Assembly (NCBI GenBank): GCA_030848925.1
Contig: JANFFA010000006.1
Coordinates: 87,623 to 151,622, forward strand
Direction: 5' to 3'
Length of the DNA: 64,000 bases
From: Rhodalgimonas zhirmunskyi
GTDB taxonomy: Bacteria; Pseudomonadota; Alphaproteobacteria; Rhodobacterales; Rhodobacteraceae
The position numbers were made by a program, and so were the translations under genes. Under the pieces are notes generated by a model. The model did no database searches. It saw nothing but the letters and a program-made list of their open reading frames with translations, and was not told the DNA's origin. Each line of letters starts with the position of its first letter. Position 1 is the first letter of the stretch. Of this stretch, positions 8,440 to 17,371 are shown piece by piece.

Positions 8440-9061
8440 CATGGCGTCTTTTGACGCAACGGTGAACAGGCGTCCGCGCCTGATCATCATGGTGAAGGCG
8501 CCGGTGGCAGGACGGGTCAAAACGCGTCTGGGCCGCGAGATCGGAATGGAGCGTGCGGCATGGTGGTATCGGCATCAGACCGCGCGCCTGTTGCGGCGCT
8601 TAGGGGGCGATCCGCGCTGGCAGACCGTTCTGGCGATAGCGCCCGACACCGCGCTGGAAGCCGCGCTTTGGCCGCATGGCATATTGCGAACGCCGCAGGG
8701 ACGGGGCGATCTGGGTGAGAGGATGGCGCGGCTGTTGACCCTGCCGCATGCCGGGCCTGCGCTGTTGATCGGATCGGATATACCGGGGGTCACGCCCGGT
8801 CATATTCAGCGCGCCTTTGGCCTGCTGCGGGGGCGGGATGCGCTGTTCGCACCTGCGCATGATGGCGGCTATTGGGCCGTGGGCCTGCGCCATCCGGCGC
8901 GTGCGCCCGGTGGATTTCTGAAGGATGTGCGCTGGTCTTCACCCCATACGCTGGCGGATAGTCTTGCGACGCTCGGCCCACTGCGCCCCGCGCTGGGCGA
9001 GGTTTTGCGCGATGTTGATGGGGCGGCGGACCTGACCGCGATCAAAGAGGCCCGGGTTTAG
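8432..9061 (+). CDS. DUF2064 / TIGR04282-type glycosyltransferase
   Basis: A 209-residue protein of the GT-A-like DUF2064 family. It shows the N-terminal nucleotide-binding pattern [15 protein letters not shown], then [10 protein letters not shown], the [12 protein letters not shown] stretch with an acidic metal-binding motif, and [12 protein letters not shown]. Members are annotated as rSAM-associated or arsenosugar-type glycosyltransferases, but the substrate here is unknown. The start may be TTG 8432, which overlaps the dapE stop and has GAGGGA at good spacing, or ATG 8441. The 3' end overlaps the convergent deformylase gene by 4 bases. Confidence 0.82.
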   Translation: MPDMASFDATVNRRPRLIIMVKAPVAGRVKTRLGREIGMERAAWWYRHQTARLLRRLGGDPRWQTVLAIAPDTALEAALWPHGILRTPQGRGDLGERMARLLTLPHAGPALLIGSDIPGVTPGHIQRAFGLLRGRDALFAPAHDGGYWAVGLRHPARAPGGFLKDVRWSSPHTLADSLATLGPLRPALGEVLRDVDGAADLTAIKEARV

Positions 9062-9552
9062 GGCTGCTTGCGCGCCCGCTTGATCAACATGTCGCGTTTC
9101 AGCTTGGACAGGCGGTCGAAATACATCCGTCCGTTCAGGTGGTCGATCTGATGTTGCACCGAGGTTGCCCAAAGGCCGACGAGTTCGCGCCGGTCGACTT
9201 GGCCCTCTTCATTGAGGAACCGCACGGTCACGCCACGGGGGCGTTTGATTTTCGCGGACACGCCCGGAAGGTTGGGCGAGGCTTCTTCGTGTTCGCGCAG
9301 GATGGCCGAGGCGTCGATGATTTCGGGGTTGGCCATGCGGATCACCTTGCCGCGCGTTTCGCTGGCATCGACCACCGCGAGGCGAAGCATGACCCCGATC
9401 TGGGGCGCGGCGAGGCCGACGCCGGGCATGGCCTCCATCGTGTCGATCATGTCCTGCCAGATCGCACGAATCTCGTCGGTAATTTCCTCTACCGGCGTGG
9501 CGGCGGTGCGCAGGCGTTTGTCGGGCCACGGCAGGCATTGGCGGGCGGTCAT
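9058..9552 (-). CDS. Peptide deformylase homologue, catalytically degenerate
   Basis: A 164-residue protein with the deformylase fold. Motif I is intact (GVGLAAPQIG, 44-53). Motif II, normally EGCLS, reads EASPN (90-94), so the metal-ligand cysteine is serine 92. Motif III, normally HExDH, reads HQIDH (134-138), so the catalytic glutamate is glutamine 135. Both histidine ligands remain. On known deformylase chemistry this protein should not deformylate N-formyl-methionine normally. It is the third gene of a three-deformylase operon and overlaps its upstream neighbour by 4 bases. It may be a pseudoenzyme, a regulator or a specialised hydrolase (inference). The reading frame is intact and is coupled to its neighbour, so it is not an obvious pseudogene. 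Confidence 0.9.
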   Translation of the reverse strand: MTARQCLPWPDKRLRTAATPVEEITDEIRAIWQDMIDTMEAMPGVGLAAPQIGVMLRLAVVDASETRGKVIRMANPEIIDASAILREHEEASPNLPGVSAKIKRPRGVTVRFLNEEGQVDRRELVGLWATSVQHQIDHLNGRMYFDRLSKLKRDMLIKRARKQP

Positions 9553-10046
9553 GACTGGGACTCCAGATAGGGGGTTTCGAGGGCGGCGCGCTGGTCTGCG
9601 GGAACGCGGTCGAAATGCAGGCGGCCATCGAGGTGGTCGTATTCGTGCTGCACCACCCGGGCGTGGGCTGCTTCGTACCGACAGGTGTGTTGCGTGCCGG
9701 CCTCATCGGTAAAGCGCACCGTTACGGTTTCGGGGCGCTCGACCGGGACGGTGACACCGGGGACGGAGAGGCACATTTCGTCCATCCGGATATTGGTCTG
9801 TCCGTGGCTGACGATCACCGGGTCGATCATGACCAAGGGGCTTTTTTTGCCCTCTTTCCATGTCACATCCATCACGAAGAGGCGCTTCATCATGCCGACC
9901 TGCGGCGCGGCAAGGCCACGGCCCGCCGCAGCATACATGGTTTCGAACATGTCGCGGATCAGGAGGCGCAGATCATCTTGACCGACCTTGGCGCAAACCT
10001 CGCAGAGCCGGGGATCGGGCCATTTCAGGATCGGCAGAACGCTCAA
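9549..10046 (-). CDS. def: Peptide deformylase, second paralogue
   Basis: A 165-residue Fe/Zn hydrolase that removes the formyl group from N-terminal formylmethionine of nascent proteins. Catalytic elements are present: GRGLAAPQVG (42-51, with arginine where valine is usual), EMCLSVPGV (90-98, cysteine 92; methionine replaces the usual glycine), and HEYDH (134-138). It overlaps the upstream deformylase gene by 4 bases and the downstream one by 4 bases, so the three should be translated together. All metal ligands are retained, so activity is plausible, but the two motif substitutions suggest a different substrate range from the canonical copy. Confidence 0.92.
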   Translation of the reverse strand: MSVLPILKWPDPRLCEVCAKVGQDDLRLLIRDMFETMYAAAGRGLAAPQVGMMKRLFVMDVTWKEGKKSPLVMIDPVIVSHGQTNIRMDEMCLSVPGVTVPVERPETVTVRFTDEAGTQHTCRYEAAHARVVQHEYDHLDGRLHFDRVPADQRAALETPYLESQS

Positions 10047-10561
10047 AGGCGGGCCTTTTCGCGCTTTAGCTTCTGCATCTTGCGGGTGATCATCTGACGT
10101 CGCATGGCGCCGAGGTAATCGATGAACAGCTTGCCGTTGAGGTGGTCGATCTCGTGCTGGACGCAGGTGGCCCAGAGGCCGTTGAAATCTTCGGTTTGCT
10201 CATTGCCGTTGCGGTCGATCCATTTGACCGACACCTCGGCCGGGCGGGTGACCTCGGCGTATTGGTCGGGGATCGAGAGGCAGCCTTCCTCGTAGGTGTT
10301 CAGGTCGTCGGAACGCGCCGTGATCTCGGGGTTGAACATGATCAGGGGGCGCGGTGTCTCATCCTCGCCCTTGACGCAATCAAGCACGATCAGGCGCTGC
10401 AGGACGCCGACCTGCGGCGCGGCAAGGCCGATTCCGGGGGCATCATACATCGTTTCAAGCATGTCGTCGGCCAGCGTGCGCAGATCGTCCGAGAGATCTG
10501 GCAGAGGCTCGCAAACCTTCTTGAGTCGCGGGTCGGGGTGGATGAGAATAGGCCGTTTCAT
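10043..10561 (-). CDS. def: Peptide deformylase, canonical copy
   Basis: A 172-residue enzyme that deformylates formyl-methionyl nascent chains in the cytoplasm. All three family motifs are standard: GIGLAAPQVG (43-52), EGCLS (92-96; cysteine 94 binds the metal) and HEIDH (136-140). A basic C-terminal tail (RKMQKLKREKARL) matches the ribosome-contacting helix of bacterial deformylases. It heads the three-gene operon. No fmt gene, the frequent partner of def, is present downstream, where the operon meets the convergent DUF2064 gene. Confidence 0.96.
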   Translation of the reverse strand: MKRPILIHPDPRLKKVCEPLPDLSDDLRTLADDMLETMYDAPGIGLAAPQVGVLQRLIVLDCVKGEDETPRPLIMFNPEITARSDDLNTYEEGCLSIPDQYAEVTRPAEVSVKWIDRNGNEQTEDFNGLWATCVQHEIDHLNGKLFIDYLGAMRRQMITRKMQKLKREKARL

Positions 10562-10851
10562 GGCCTCGATTTAGGCGAAGCGCGCGTGTTCTGCAACGCC
10601 GGGAAGAGCCCAAGGGGAAGGCCGCCTTTCGGGCCGGGGCGCGAGAAGCGCCAGCCGTGAGGTAAAAGATTACAAAATACGCCAAAATATAGGATAATAT
10701 TCCAAACTAGCAGGTGAAGTTAGAAATTGCTTCCTTGAGGTGCGACTTTATTGGTAATTATTCCCCAGAGAAGTGGGCTGTTGTATCGCCCTGCTTTCGC
10801 AGTTTAGCTTTCACGTGATGCGCCGTCCATGGCGTCAGACAGGAGACATCG
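10562..10851. other. Divergent intergenic region with an AT-rich core
   Basis: About 290 bases between def and the PatB/MalY gene. Bases 10665-10765 are clearly richer in A+T than the surrounding coding DNA (for example CAAAATACGCCAAAATATAG), which fits promoters for both flanking genes. No riboswitch-like structure or ORF was recognised. Confidence 0.45.
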
Positions 10852-12021
10852 ATGCGCTTCGACGAGATTATCGACCGGCACGGAACCCATTCGGCGAAAT
10901 GGGATATGATGGAAAATATCTATGGCGTGCCAGCCGAGGACGGTATCGCGATGTGGGTCGCCGATATGGATTTCCGGCCGCCCGAATGTGTGCAGAAGGC
11001 GTTGGAAAAGATGCTGGAGCACGGGATTTACGGCTATTACGGCGATGATACGTCGTATCGCGCGGCGATCCAGTGGTGGATGAAGACGCGGCACGGTTGG
11101 GATATTGAGCCGGAGTGGATTTTCACCACGCACGGGTTGGTGAACGGCACGGCGATGTGTGTCGACACCTGGACCGCCCCGGGGGACGGTGTTGTCCTGT
11201 TCACGCCGGTTTACCATGCCTTCGCCAAGGTCATCAAAGCCAATGGGCGCCGCGTGGTGGAATGCCCGATGGTGCTGACGGACGGGCGCTATGAGCTTGA
11301 TTTCGGATCGTATGATGCGCTGCTCGATGGCAGTGAGAAGATGTTGGTCTTCTGCTCGCCGCACAACCCCGGTGGCCGGGTCTGGAGCCGTGAAGAGCTT
11401 GAGCAGGTGGCAGAGTTCGCGAAGAAGCATGACCTGATCCTTGTTTCGGACGAGATTCATCATGACCTTGTGATGCCGGGTGAGACACATACGCCGATGG
11501 CGCTGATCGATGGGATCGAGGATCGCCTTGTGATGATGAGCGCGACGACCAAGACGTTCAACATCGCGGGCAGCCATTCGGGGAACGTGATCATCCCCGA
11601 CGCGGCGCTGCGCGAGGCCTTTGGTGCGCGGATGGCGGGGCTTGGCCTGTCTCCGAACTCGTTCGGTCTTGCCATGGCCGAGGCGGCCTATTCCCCCGAG
11701 GGTGCGGCGTGGCTCGATGAGTTGACTGCCTATATCGATGGCAACCGTAAGGTGTTTGACGAAGGGGTGAATTCGATCCCGGGGCTGCATTCGATGCCAC
11801 TGCAATCCACCTATCTTGCATGGGTCGATTTTTCAGGCACCGGGATGTCACGAGAGGAGTTCACCCAAAGGGTCGAGAAAGACGCGAAGATTGCCGCGAA
11901 CCACGGTCCGACCTTTGGCACAGGCGGCGAAAGCTTCTTGCGGTTCAACCTCGCCACGCCGCGCAGCGTTGTCGAAGACGCGGTTGGGCGGCTTCAAAAG
12001 GCGTTTGCCGACCTTCAATAA
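10852..12021 (+). CDS. PatB/MalY-type C-S lyase (PLP aminotransferase fold)
   Basis: A 389-residue fold-type I PLP enzyme of the PatB/MalY family, which usually cleaves cystathionine or cysteine conjugates to thiol, pyruvate and ammonia. Family features are the N-terminal KWD and WVADMDFRPP segments, YGYYGDDTSYRAAIQWW, CSPHNPGGRVW, the PLP-phenol aspartate in LVSDEIHHDLV, and the Schiff-base lysine in MSATTKTFNIAGSHSG. A ribosome site (AGGAG near 10839) precedes ATG 10852. The gene stands alone. Cystathionine beta-lyase in methionine synthesis is the likeliest role; roseobacter relatives are also candidates for cleaving sulfur conjugates. Confidence 0.88.
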   Translation: MRFDEIIDRHGTHSAKWDMMENIYGVPAEDGIAMWVADMDFRPPECVQKALEKMLEHGIYGYYGDDTSYRAAIQWWMKTRHGWDIEPEWIFTTHGLVNGTAMCVDTWTAPGDGVVLFTPVYHAFAKVIKANGRRVVECPMVLTDGRYELDFGSYDALLDGSEKMLVFCSPHNPGGRVWSREELEQVAEFAKKHDLILVSDEIHHDLVMPGETHTPMALIDGIEDRLVMMSATTKTFNIAGSHSGNVIIPDAALREAFGARMAGLGLSPNSFGLAMAEAAYSPEGAAWLDELTAYIDGNRKVFDEGVNSIPGLHSMPLQSTYLAWVDFSGTGMSREEFTQRVEKDAKIAANHGPTFGTGGESFLRFNLATPRSVVEDAVGRLQKAFADLQ

Positions 12022-12064
12022 GGCGCGGCAAACGGCATCGTCTCTGTAAAAATGGCGTGTGCGG

Positions 12065-12427
12065 TCAGAGGAGGTGTTCGATCAATGCGATCGGCGCCTC
12101 GGGATCGCGCGCGAAATCAATCGGGGCGGTGTCGTGGGCTTGTGTTGCGCGCTTGTATTCGTAGCGCATTTCCCCGCCCTCTTCTTCACAGGCGATGACG
12201 AGGCACTGGGCCTTGTGCGTCCCGGCCTCGAACAAATCGACCAGCCCGCGCATGTGCGGCGCGTTTTCGGCATCGAGCGTAAATCCCGTCTTCCAGATGC
12301 GCAGCACCGGGTAGGTTTCGTTCCCAACATGCACTTTGAGCCGCGCGGATTTGCGCGCTGCGAGCTTGCGTGCTTCGGCAAGGCCGAGGCGAATCTCTCT
12401 GGTCAGAAAATCAGTCATGACAGCCAT
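12065..12427 (-). CDS. Hypothetical protein
   Basis: A 120-residue soluble protein (117 if started at ATG 12418). I do not recognise its family. It is rich in charged residues. It has an amphipathic N-terminal helix (MTDFLTREIRLGLAEARKLAARKSARLKV) and a beta-looking middle (YPVLRIWKTGFTLDAENA, CLVIACEEEGGEMRYEYKRAT). The ending DPEAPIALIEHLL suggests a complete domain. No signal peptide or membrane segment is seen. It is convergent with the PatB/MalY gene, 43 bases away. Codon use matches the neighbouring genes, supporting a real coding sequence. Confidence 0.65.
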   Translation of the reverse strand: MAVMTDFLTREIRLGLAEARKLAARKSARLKVHVGNETYPVLRIWKTGFTLDAENAPHMRGLVDLFEAGTHKAQCLVIACEEEGGEMRYEYKRATQAHDTAPIDFARDPEAPIALIEHLL

Positions 12428-12701
12428 CCCACTGGTGTTCGTTAAACAGGCTACGGGTTTAGGTAACAGTCAAGTAAATGTGTTCCATATCAGCGCGTTA
12501 TCGCAGTACCGCTGGCATATCTTGTGGTTCTGCGGCGCGGCATGCGCAGGCGGTATGCCACCGGAGGGCGCACTGCGGGCGAATCGGCTGTGCATAGATC
12601 GGCTGTGCGCAGACTGAGACCCCCTGCGCGCAGGGCGGGCTTATCGCGCCGGTGTTCTCATCATAGCTGTGGGGAGCAATGGATCAGGAGGGAACAGCGC
12701 G

Positions 12702-13685
12702 ATGGGTGAGTTGGTAAACGGCGACTGGCATGAGGGCTGGTACGACACCAAAGAGTCCGGGGGCCGGTTCAACCGCACCACCAGCGGGTTTCGCAACTGG
12801 ATCACGCCGGATGGCGCAGCGGGGCCGTCTGGGAAGAGCGGGTTCAAGGCCGAGAGCGGACGCTACCATCTTTATGTTTCCTATGCCTGTCCGTGGGCGC
12901 ATCGTGCGCTGATCTTCCGGGCGTTGAAGGGCTTGGAGGCGCATATCGGCGTTTCGGTCGTCCATCCCGACATGCTGAACGATGGCTGGACCTTTGAGAC
13001 CGATTTCCACGGCGCGACGGGGGATGAGCTATATGGCCTGCCCTTCCTGCGCGATCTTTACACACGTGCGGTGCCGGATGTTTCGGGGCGTGTCACCGTG
13101 CCGGTGCTGTGGGACAAGATGCGCCAGACCATCGTTTCGAACGAGAGTGCTGAGATCATTCGCATGCTCAACACCGCTTTTGATGGGATCACCGGAAACA
13201 AGGAAGATTTCTGGCCCGAAGAGTTGCGCGCTGCGATCGAACCGGTGAATGCGCGCATCTACGACACGCTCAACAATGGAGTTTACAAAGCGGGGTTCGC
13301 AACCACGCAAGACGCCTATGACGACGCGGTTGGTCCGCTTTTTGACACCCTCGACTGGTTGGAAGAGCGGCTGTCGCGGCAACGCTTTCTGATGGGAGCG
13401 CGGGTGAGCGAGGCCGACTGGCGGCTGTTTACGACACTGGTGCGGTTCGACACGGTTTATCATGGGCATTTCAAATGCAACCGGCGGCGGATCGTGGATT
13501 ATCCGGCGCTCTGGGCATACACCCGCGATCTGTATCAATGGCCGGGCGTGGCCGAGACCGTGCGCATGGATCATATCACACGGCACTACCATTACAGCCA
13601 GACCACGGTGAACCCCTCGCAGATCGTGCCGATTGGCCCGGTTCTGGCGTTTGATGCACCGCATGGTCGCGAGGACCTGACCTGA
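12702..13685 (+). CDS. Glutathionyl-hydroquinone reductase (glutathione S-transferase, Xi class)
   Basis: A 327-residue Xi-class glutathione S-transferase that reduces glutathionyl-(hydro)quinones with glutathione. The catalytic signature YACPWAHR (near residue 60) is present, with the C-terminal all-helical domain containing NNGVYKAGFATTQDAYDDA and WRLFTTLVRFDTVYHGHFKCNRR, both diagnostic of YqjG/PcpF relatives. ATG 12702 was chosen because AGGAGG lies just upstream (12687-12692); an ATG at 12669 would add 11 unrelated residues. It is a single gene, likely serving quinone detoxification or thiol repair in the cytoplasm. Confidence 0.9.
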   Translation: MGELVNGDWHEGWYDTKESGGRFNRTTSGFRNWITPDGAAGPSGKSGFKAESGRYHLYVSYACPWAHRALIFRALKGLEAHIGVSVVHPDMLNDGWTFETDFHGATGDELYGLPFLRDLYTRAVPDVSGRVTVPVLWDKMRQTIVSNESAEIIRMLNTAFDGITGNKEDFWPEELRAAIEPVNARIYDTLNNGVYKAGFATTQDAYDDAVGPLFDTLDWLEERLSRQRFLMGARVSEADWRLFTTLVRFDTVYHGHFKCNRRRIVDYPALWAYTRDLYQWPGVAETVRMDHITRHYHYSQTTVNPSQIVPIGPVLAFDAPHGREDLT

Positions 13686-13854
13686 GCGTGGTGCTTTAGG
13701 AAAACGAGAAGAGCTATTCTTGGAAGATGGGCGCCAGAGGCGCGCGGATGCGTTCGTCTGCTTTCGCGCTTTGATGATCGGCGCGGGGCGCTAAGATCGC
13801 TCGAAATGCGCGAATCGTTAACTGGATCGCAAGACTTTACGGAGTAGTCCCTAA

Positions 13855-15039
13855 ATGCGTCGTTTCTCTCTCGCACTGGTGCTTGCTTGCATCGGATACA
13901 CCGCCCAGGCGCCCCTGGCCTCTGCAGAGGTGCCCTGTGGCGGTGACTTCGCATCCTTCGTTCAGGGACTTGAAGCGGAAGCCGTGGCGCAGGGCCACGA
14001 TCCGGCGGTGACGGCGCGGTTTTTCGATGGGGTGCTTCTGGAACAGAAGGTTCTTGCCGCAGATCGCCGACAGGGTGTGTTCCAGATGGATTTCACCAGC
14101 TTCGCCCGCCGCTTGATCAGCAATGACCGGCTGTCGAAAGGCCGCCAGATGGCGAGCAGATACGCGCAAATCTTTGATCGGATTGAGGAAGAGTTCGGCG
14201 TGTCGCGCGGTGTGTTGCTGGCCTTCTGGGCCTTCGAGACAGATTACGGCGGCTTTCAGGGCGATTTTAACACGCTGAACGCGCTTGTGACGCTGGCCCA
14301 TGATTGCCGAAGACCCGAGCTTTTCCGCCCGCAGATCTTTTCCGCTCTCTCACTTTACGAGCATGGGGATTTCGATCCGGACACCACCACGGGTGCCTGG
14401 GCGGGTGAAATCGGACAGGTGCAAATGCTCCCGCGTGATATTCTTGAAAACGGTGTCGACGGGGATGGCGACGGACATGTGCGCCTGAAAACTTCGGCGC
14501 CCGATGCGCTGATGTCCGGAGCGAAGATGCTGCAATCGCTTGGATGGCACGCCGGAGAGCCGTGGTTGCAAGAAGTTACTGTTCCGGGTGATCTGGATTT
14601 TTCGATAACCGGAACGCAGGATAAGAGGCCCAGTTCGGAGTGGGCGCAAATGGGTGTGCGCCCACGCGAAGGCGCGTTGGCAGATTTGCCTGCATCGCTG
14701 ATCCTGCCGCAGGGCAAGGGCGGTCCGGCTTTCCTCGCCTATCCGAATTTCCACGTCTATTTCGAGTGGAACCAGAGTTTCACCTATGTTCTGACCGCCG
14801 CCTATTTCGCCACACGGCTGGAAGGTGCGCCGGTGTTTGATGCGGGCACTCCCGTGCCGGGTTTATCGGGCGAACAGATGAAGGACCTGCAGTCAAAGCT
14901 TGCCGCGCGTGGTTATGACGTAGGCGGCATCGACGGCATCCTTGGTGTGGGAACGCGGGCCGCCGTGCGTGATATGCAAGGCAAGCTTGGCATGCCGGTT
15001 GACGGCTGGCCCACGGTAGAGCTTCTTTCAAAGCTTTGA
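13855..15039 (+). CDS. Lytic murein transglycosylase, MltB-like, with peptidoglycan-binding domain
   Basis: A 394-residue exported enzyme that cleaves the MurNAc-GlcNAc bond of peptidoglycan to form a 1,6-anhydro product. An N-terminal signal peptide (MRRFSLALVLACIGYTAQAPLASA) is followed by an SLT_2/MltB-type catalytic domain with the glutamate in FWAFETDYGG (glutamate 128) and GEIGQVQMLPRDILENGVDGDGDG. A PG_binding_1 domain occupies about 335-394 (LQSKLAARGYDVGGIDGILGVGTRAAVRDMQ). No lipobox cysteine is seen after the signal, so it is probably soluble in the periplasm. The gene ends in a region of short hairpins shared with the convergent aminotransferase gene. Confidence 0.92.
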   Translation: MRRFSLALVLACIGYTAQAPLASAEVPCGGDFASFVQGLEAEAVAQGHDPAVTARFFDGVLLEQKVLAADRRQGVFQMDFTSFARRLISNDRLSKGRQMASRYAQIFDRIEEEFGVSRGVLLAFWAFETDYGGFQGDFNTLNALVTLAHDCRRPELFRPQIFSALSLYEHGDFDPDTTTGAWAGEIGQVQMLPRDILENGVDGDGDGHVRLKTSAPDALMSGAKMLQSLGWHAGEPWLQEVTVPGDLDFSITGTQDKRPSSEWAQMGVRPREGALADLPASLILPQGKGGPAFLAYPNFHVYFEWNQSFTYVLTAAYFATRLEGAPVFDAGTPVPGLSGEQMKDLQSKLAARGYDVGGIDGILGVGTRAAVRDMQGKLGMPVDGWPTVELLSKL

Positions 15040-15081
15040 CGCAAGAAATCTTGCCCCCGGCACCAGCGTCGGCGCGGGGGC

Positions 15082-15126
15082 AAAAATCTTCGCAAGATTT
15101 TTGGACGTTTTCCGTGTCGGAAAACG
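15082..15126. repeat. Two short palindromes between convergent genes
   Basis: The first is a perfect 9-bp stem with a 3-nt loop: AAAAATCTT (15082-15090), CGC, AAGATTTTT (15094-15102). The second is an 8-bp stem: CGTTTTCC (15106-15113) with GGAAAACG (15119-15126). They lie between the transglycosylase and the class III aminotransferase and may terminate both. The first nearly duplicates the palindrome at 52819-52839. Confidence 0.7.
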
Positions 15127-15135
15127 CCCGACCGA

Positions 15136-16491
15136 TCAGTTGAGCGCGGAAAGACCCGCGTCGAGCGCGGACAGGATCGTTTGCACATCATCGCTAGTCA
15201 GAACGAGTGGCGGCGACAGGATGATGTTAGGTCCCGAAATGCGCACCATGGCCCCGGCCTGATAAGCCGTTTCCTGCACGATGGCTGTCGATGCCTTGTC
15301 GATGGGCTTTTTCGTGGCCCGATCCGAGACGAGTTCCATCGCGCACATCAGGCCGTGCCCGCCCCGCACGTCGCCGACCGCCTCGTGCTTGGCCTGCAAG
15401 GCGAGCAGCCCTTCATAGAGCTCTTTGCCTCGTGCGGCTGCGTTTTCGGGCACGTTGAGCCGTTGGGTTTCGGCGAGGCAGGCCAGCGCTGCGGCTGCTC
15501 CCACTGGGTGACCGGAATAGGTATAGCCGTGGCCGATGGCGGCGCGCCCGGTTTCGTCGCTTTCAAAGACCTGCGCGACCTCTTCCGAGATCATCATCGC
15601 GCCGAAGGGGAAATAGCCGTTGGTGATGGCCTTGGCGGTGCACATCAGGTCAGGTTGCACGCCCCAGTGGCGTGAGCCCGTCCAACTGCCGGTGCGGCCG
15701 AACGCGGTGATCACCTCGTCTGCGATCAGCAGGATGCCGTTTTTCGAGCAGATTTCGCGCACCCCGGGCATGAAACTTTCATGCGGAGGGATGACGCCGC
15801 CTGCGCCCAGAATGGGTTCCATGATGAAAGCGGCGATGGTGCCAGCGCCTTGGAAAGCGATCTCGTCCTCCAGCGCGGCGAGGCAGAGTTGAGCCAATTT
15901 CGCGGGGTCCGTTTCGTTGAACGGATTGCGATAGGTGTAGGGCGCGGGGATATGGAAACAGCCCGCGAGGAGCGGTTCATAGGCGGTGCGGAAGTTGGCG
16001 TTGCCATTCACCGAAGCGCCGCCGAAATGTGTGCCGTGATAGCCCTTTTTCAGGCTGAGATACTTGGTGCGGGCCGGTTCGCCACGCACCTTGTGATATT
16101 GCCGGGCAAGCCGCAGGGCGGTTTCGACGCTGTCCGAGCCGCCAGAGGTATAGAACGCGCGGGTCAGCCCGTCGGGCTCGAAGAAGGTGCGCAGCTCTTC
16201 GGCCAGTTCGATGACCGCGTCGTTGCTGGTGCCGCGAAAGATCGAGTAATAGGGCAACTGGTCGAGTTGGGCCGTGATGGCGTCCTTGATCGGCTGGCAG
16301 GAAAAGCCGAGGTTCACGTTCCAAAGCCCGCCTACACCATCCACCACCGTATGGCCATCGACATCGGTGATCGTCACGCCCGAGGCCCCGGTGACGATGG
16401 TGGGCGGATTGGCAAGGCTGTCGGCCGGGTGCGCCATCGGATGCCAGAGGGAGCGCGCGTTCTTTTCTTTGAGGAAATTGCCGTCTTTCAT
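15136..16491 (-). CDS. Class III aminotransferase (omega-amino acid:pyruvate type)
   Basis: A 451-residue PLP enzyme of the class III aminotransferases, which move the terminal amino group of an omega-amino acid or amine to a keto acid such as pyruvate. Features are GVGGLWNVNLGFS, FYTSGGSDSVETALRLARQYH, the KKGYHGTHFGGASVNG segment, LLIADEVITAFGRTGSW with the PLP aspartate, and the lysine in CTAKAITNGYFPFG. It lies 27 bases after the iclR stop in the same direction, so it is probably co-transcribed with the regulator and linked to the divergent tctCBA catabolic operon. The substrate is not determined. Confidence 0.92.
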   Translation of the reverse strand: MKDGNFLKEKNARSLWHPMAHPADSLANPPTIVTGASGVTITDVDGHTVVDGVGGLWNVNLGFSCQPIKDAITAQLDQLPYYSIFRGTSNDAVIELAEELRTFFEPDGLTRAFYTSGGSDSVETALRLARQYHKVRGEPARTKYLSLKKGYHGTHFGGASVNGNANFRTAYEPLLAGCFHIPAPYTYRNPFNETDPAKLAQLCLAALEDEIAFQGAGTIAAFIMEPILGAGGVIPPHESFMPGVREICSKNGILLIADEVITAFGRTGSWTGSRHWGVQPDLMCTAKAITNGYFPFGAMMISEEVAQVFESDETGRAAIGHGYTYSGHPVGAAAALACLAETQRLNVPENAAARGKELYEGLLALQAKHEAVGDVRGGHGLMCAMELVSDRATKKPIDKASTAIVQETAYQAGAMVRISGPNIILSPPLVLTSDDVQTILSALDAGLSALN

Positions 16492-16518
16492 GTCGTGGTC
16501 TCCCTTCGAGGGTTGAAG

Positions 16519-17298
16519 TCAGGCCGCGGTTTCGCGGCGAAAGTCATCAGGTAGAAAGCCGCCCATCAGGCGGGTCAGACGAATGGCGTGATGGCGCAGG
16601 GTGCGCTGGATCAGCGATTGGTGTTCTGCGGTCATACGGGCGGTTGGCGCGGCCACCGCGATTGCGCCGATCACTTGCTGGCCAGCATCGAACAGCGGGA
16701 CGGCGTGGGAATGTACATCGGCTTCGAACCCGCCGACGGATTCGGCCATTCCTTCATCGTGGATTGCAGGCAAGAGGCCACGGATCAGGGCTGGATCGGT
16801 CTCGGTTTCCGGCGTGCGCGCCTCAAGTGGGCCGGCGAGGATCGTATCGACGAAATCGGGCGCAGCGAAAGCCAGAACCGCAAGACCGGAGGAAGTGTTG
16901 TGATAGGTCAGGACGTCCGCGTCTTCCATCGTGACCCGTGTACCGTGCCGGGGGGAGTAGGCATAAGCAACGCTTGAGAGCGTCGTCCCATGCAGGAGGG
17001 AAACATGCGAAGTCTCGCCGGTTTCGTTTGAGAGATCGGTCAGCACTTGGGTCGCCAGATCACGCACAGGGACAGTCGCTTCGCGCAGGGATGCCAGCCG
17101 CAGAAACGCAGGGCCGAGGCGATATTCGCGGCCTGCGCCAACCTGTTCGACGAATCCTTCTGCCTGTAATTCCGAGAGCAGCCGGTGCACCGTTGCCTTG
17201 TTCAGTCCCGACAGGCGAGCCATATCGCTCAATCCGATGGCAGATCGAGAGCGATTAAAAAAGCTTAGCAAAGACAGGGCTTTAGAGACGGTTCCCAT
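16519..17298 (-). CDS. IclR-family transcriptional regulator
   Basis: A 259-residue regulator. The N-terminal winged helix-turn-helix (about 5-65) is seen in IGLSDMARLSGLNKATVHRLLSELQAEGFVEQ; the C-terminal IclR effector-binding domain (about 80-245) contains ETSHVSLLHGTTLSSV, VLAFAAPDF and VGGFEADVHSHAVPLFDAGQQVIGAIAVAAPTARM. It is transcribed divergently from the tctCBA-aldehyde dehydrogenase operon and is followed by a class III aminotransferase. From this position it likely controls both units; the inverted repeat at 17372-17398 is a candidate binding site. The effector is unknown. Confidence 0.93.
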   Translation of the reverse strand: MGTVSKALSLLSFFNRSRSAIGLSDMARLSGLNKATVHRLLSELQAEGFVEQVGAGREYRLGPAFLRLASLREATVPVRDLATQVLTDLSNETGETSHVSLLHGTTLSSVAYAYSPRHGTRVTMEDADVLTYHNTSSGLAVLAFAAPDFVDTILAGPLEARTPETETDPALIRGLLPAIHDEGMAESVGGFEADVHSHAVPLFDAGQQVIGAIAVAAPTARMTAEHQSLIQRTLRHHAIRLTRLMGGFLPDDFRRETAA

Positions 17299-17371
17299 GG
17301 GGCTTTCTTGGGTTGGTTGCGATTCTGTCCGCTGCCGGCGTGCGGGCGGAGCGGTTCACTTGCTAATTGTG

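Noticed and set aside
12428..12701. Possible small gene upstream of the glutathionyl-hydroquinone reductase.
   Set aside because: Short frames there lack ribosome sites and coding-like composition; the region is treated as promoter DNA.
15043..15126. Considered as a CRISPR-like or tandem repeat array.
   Set aside because: The palindromes have unrelated arms and no regular spacers.
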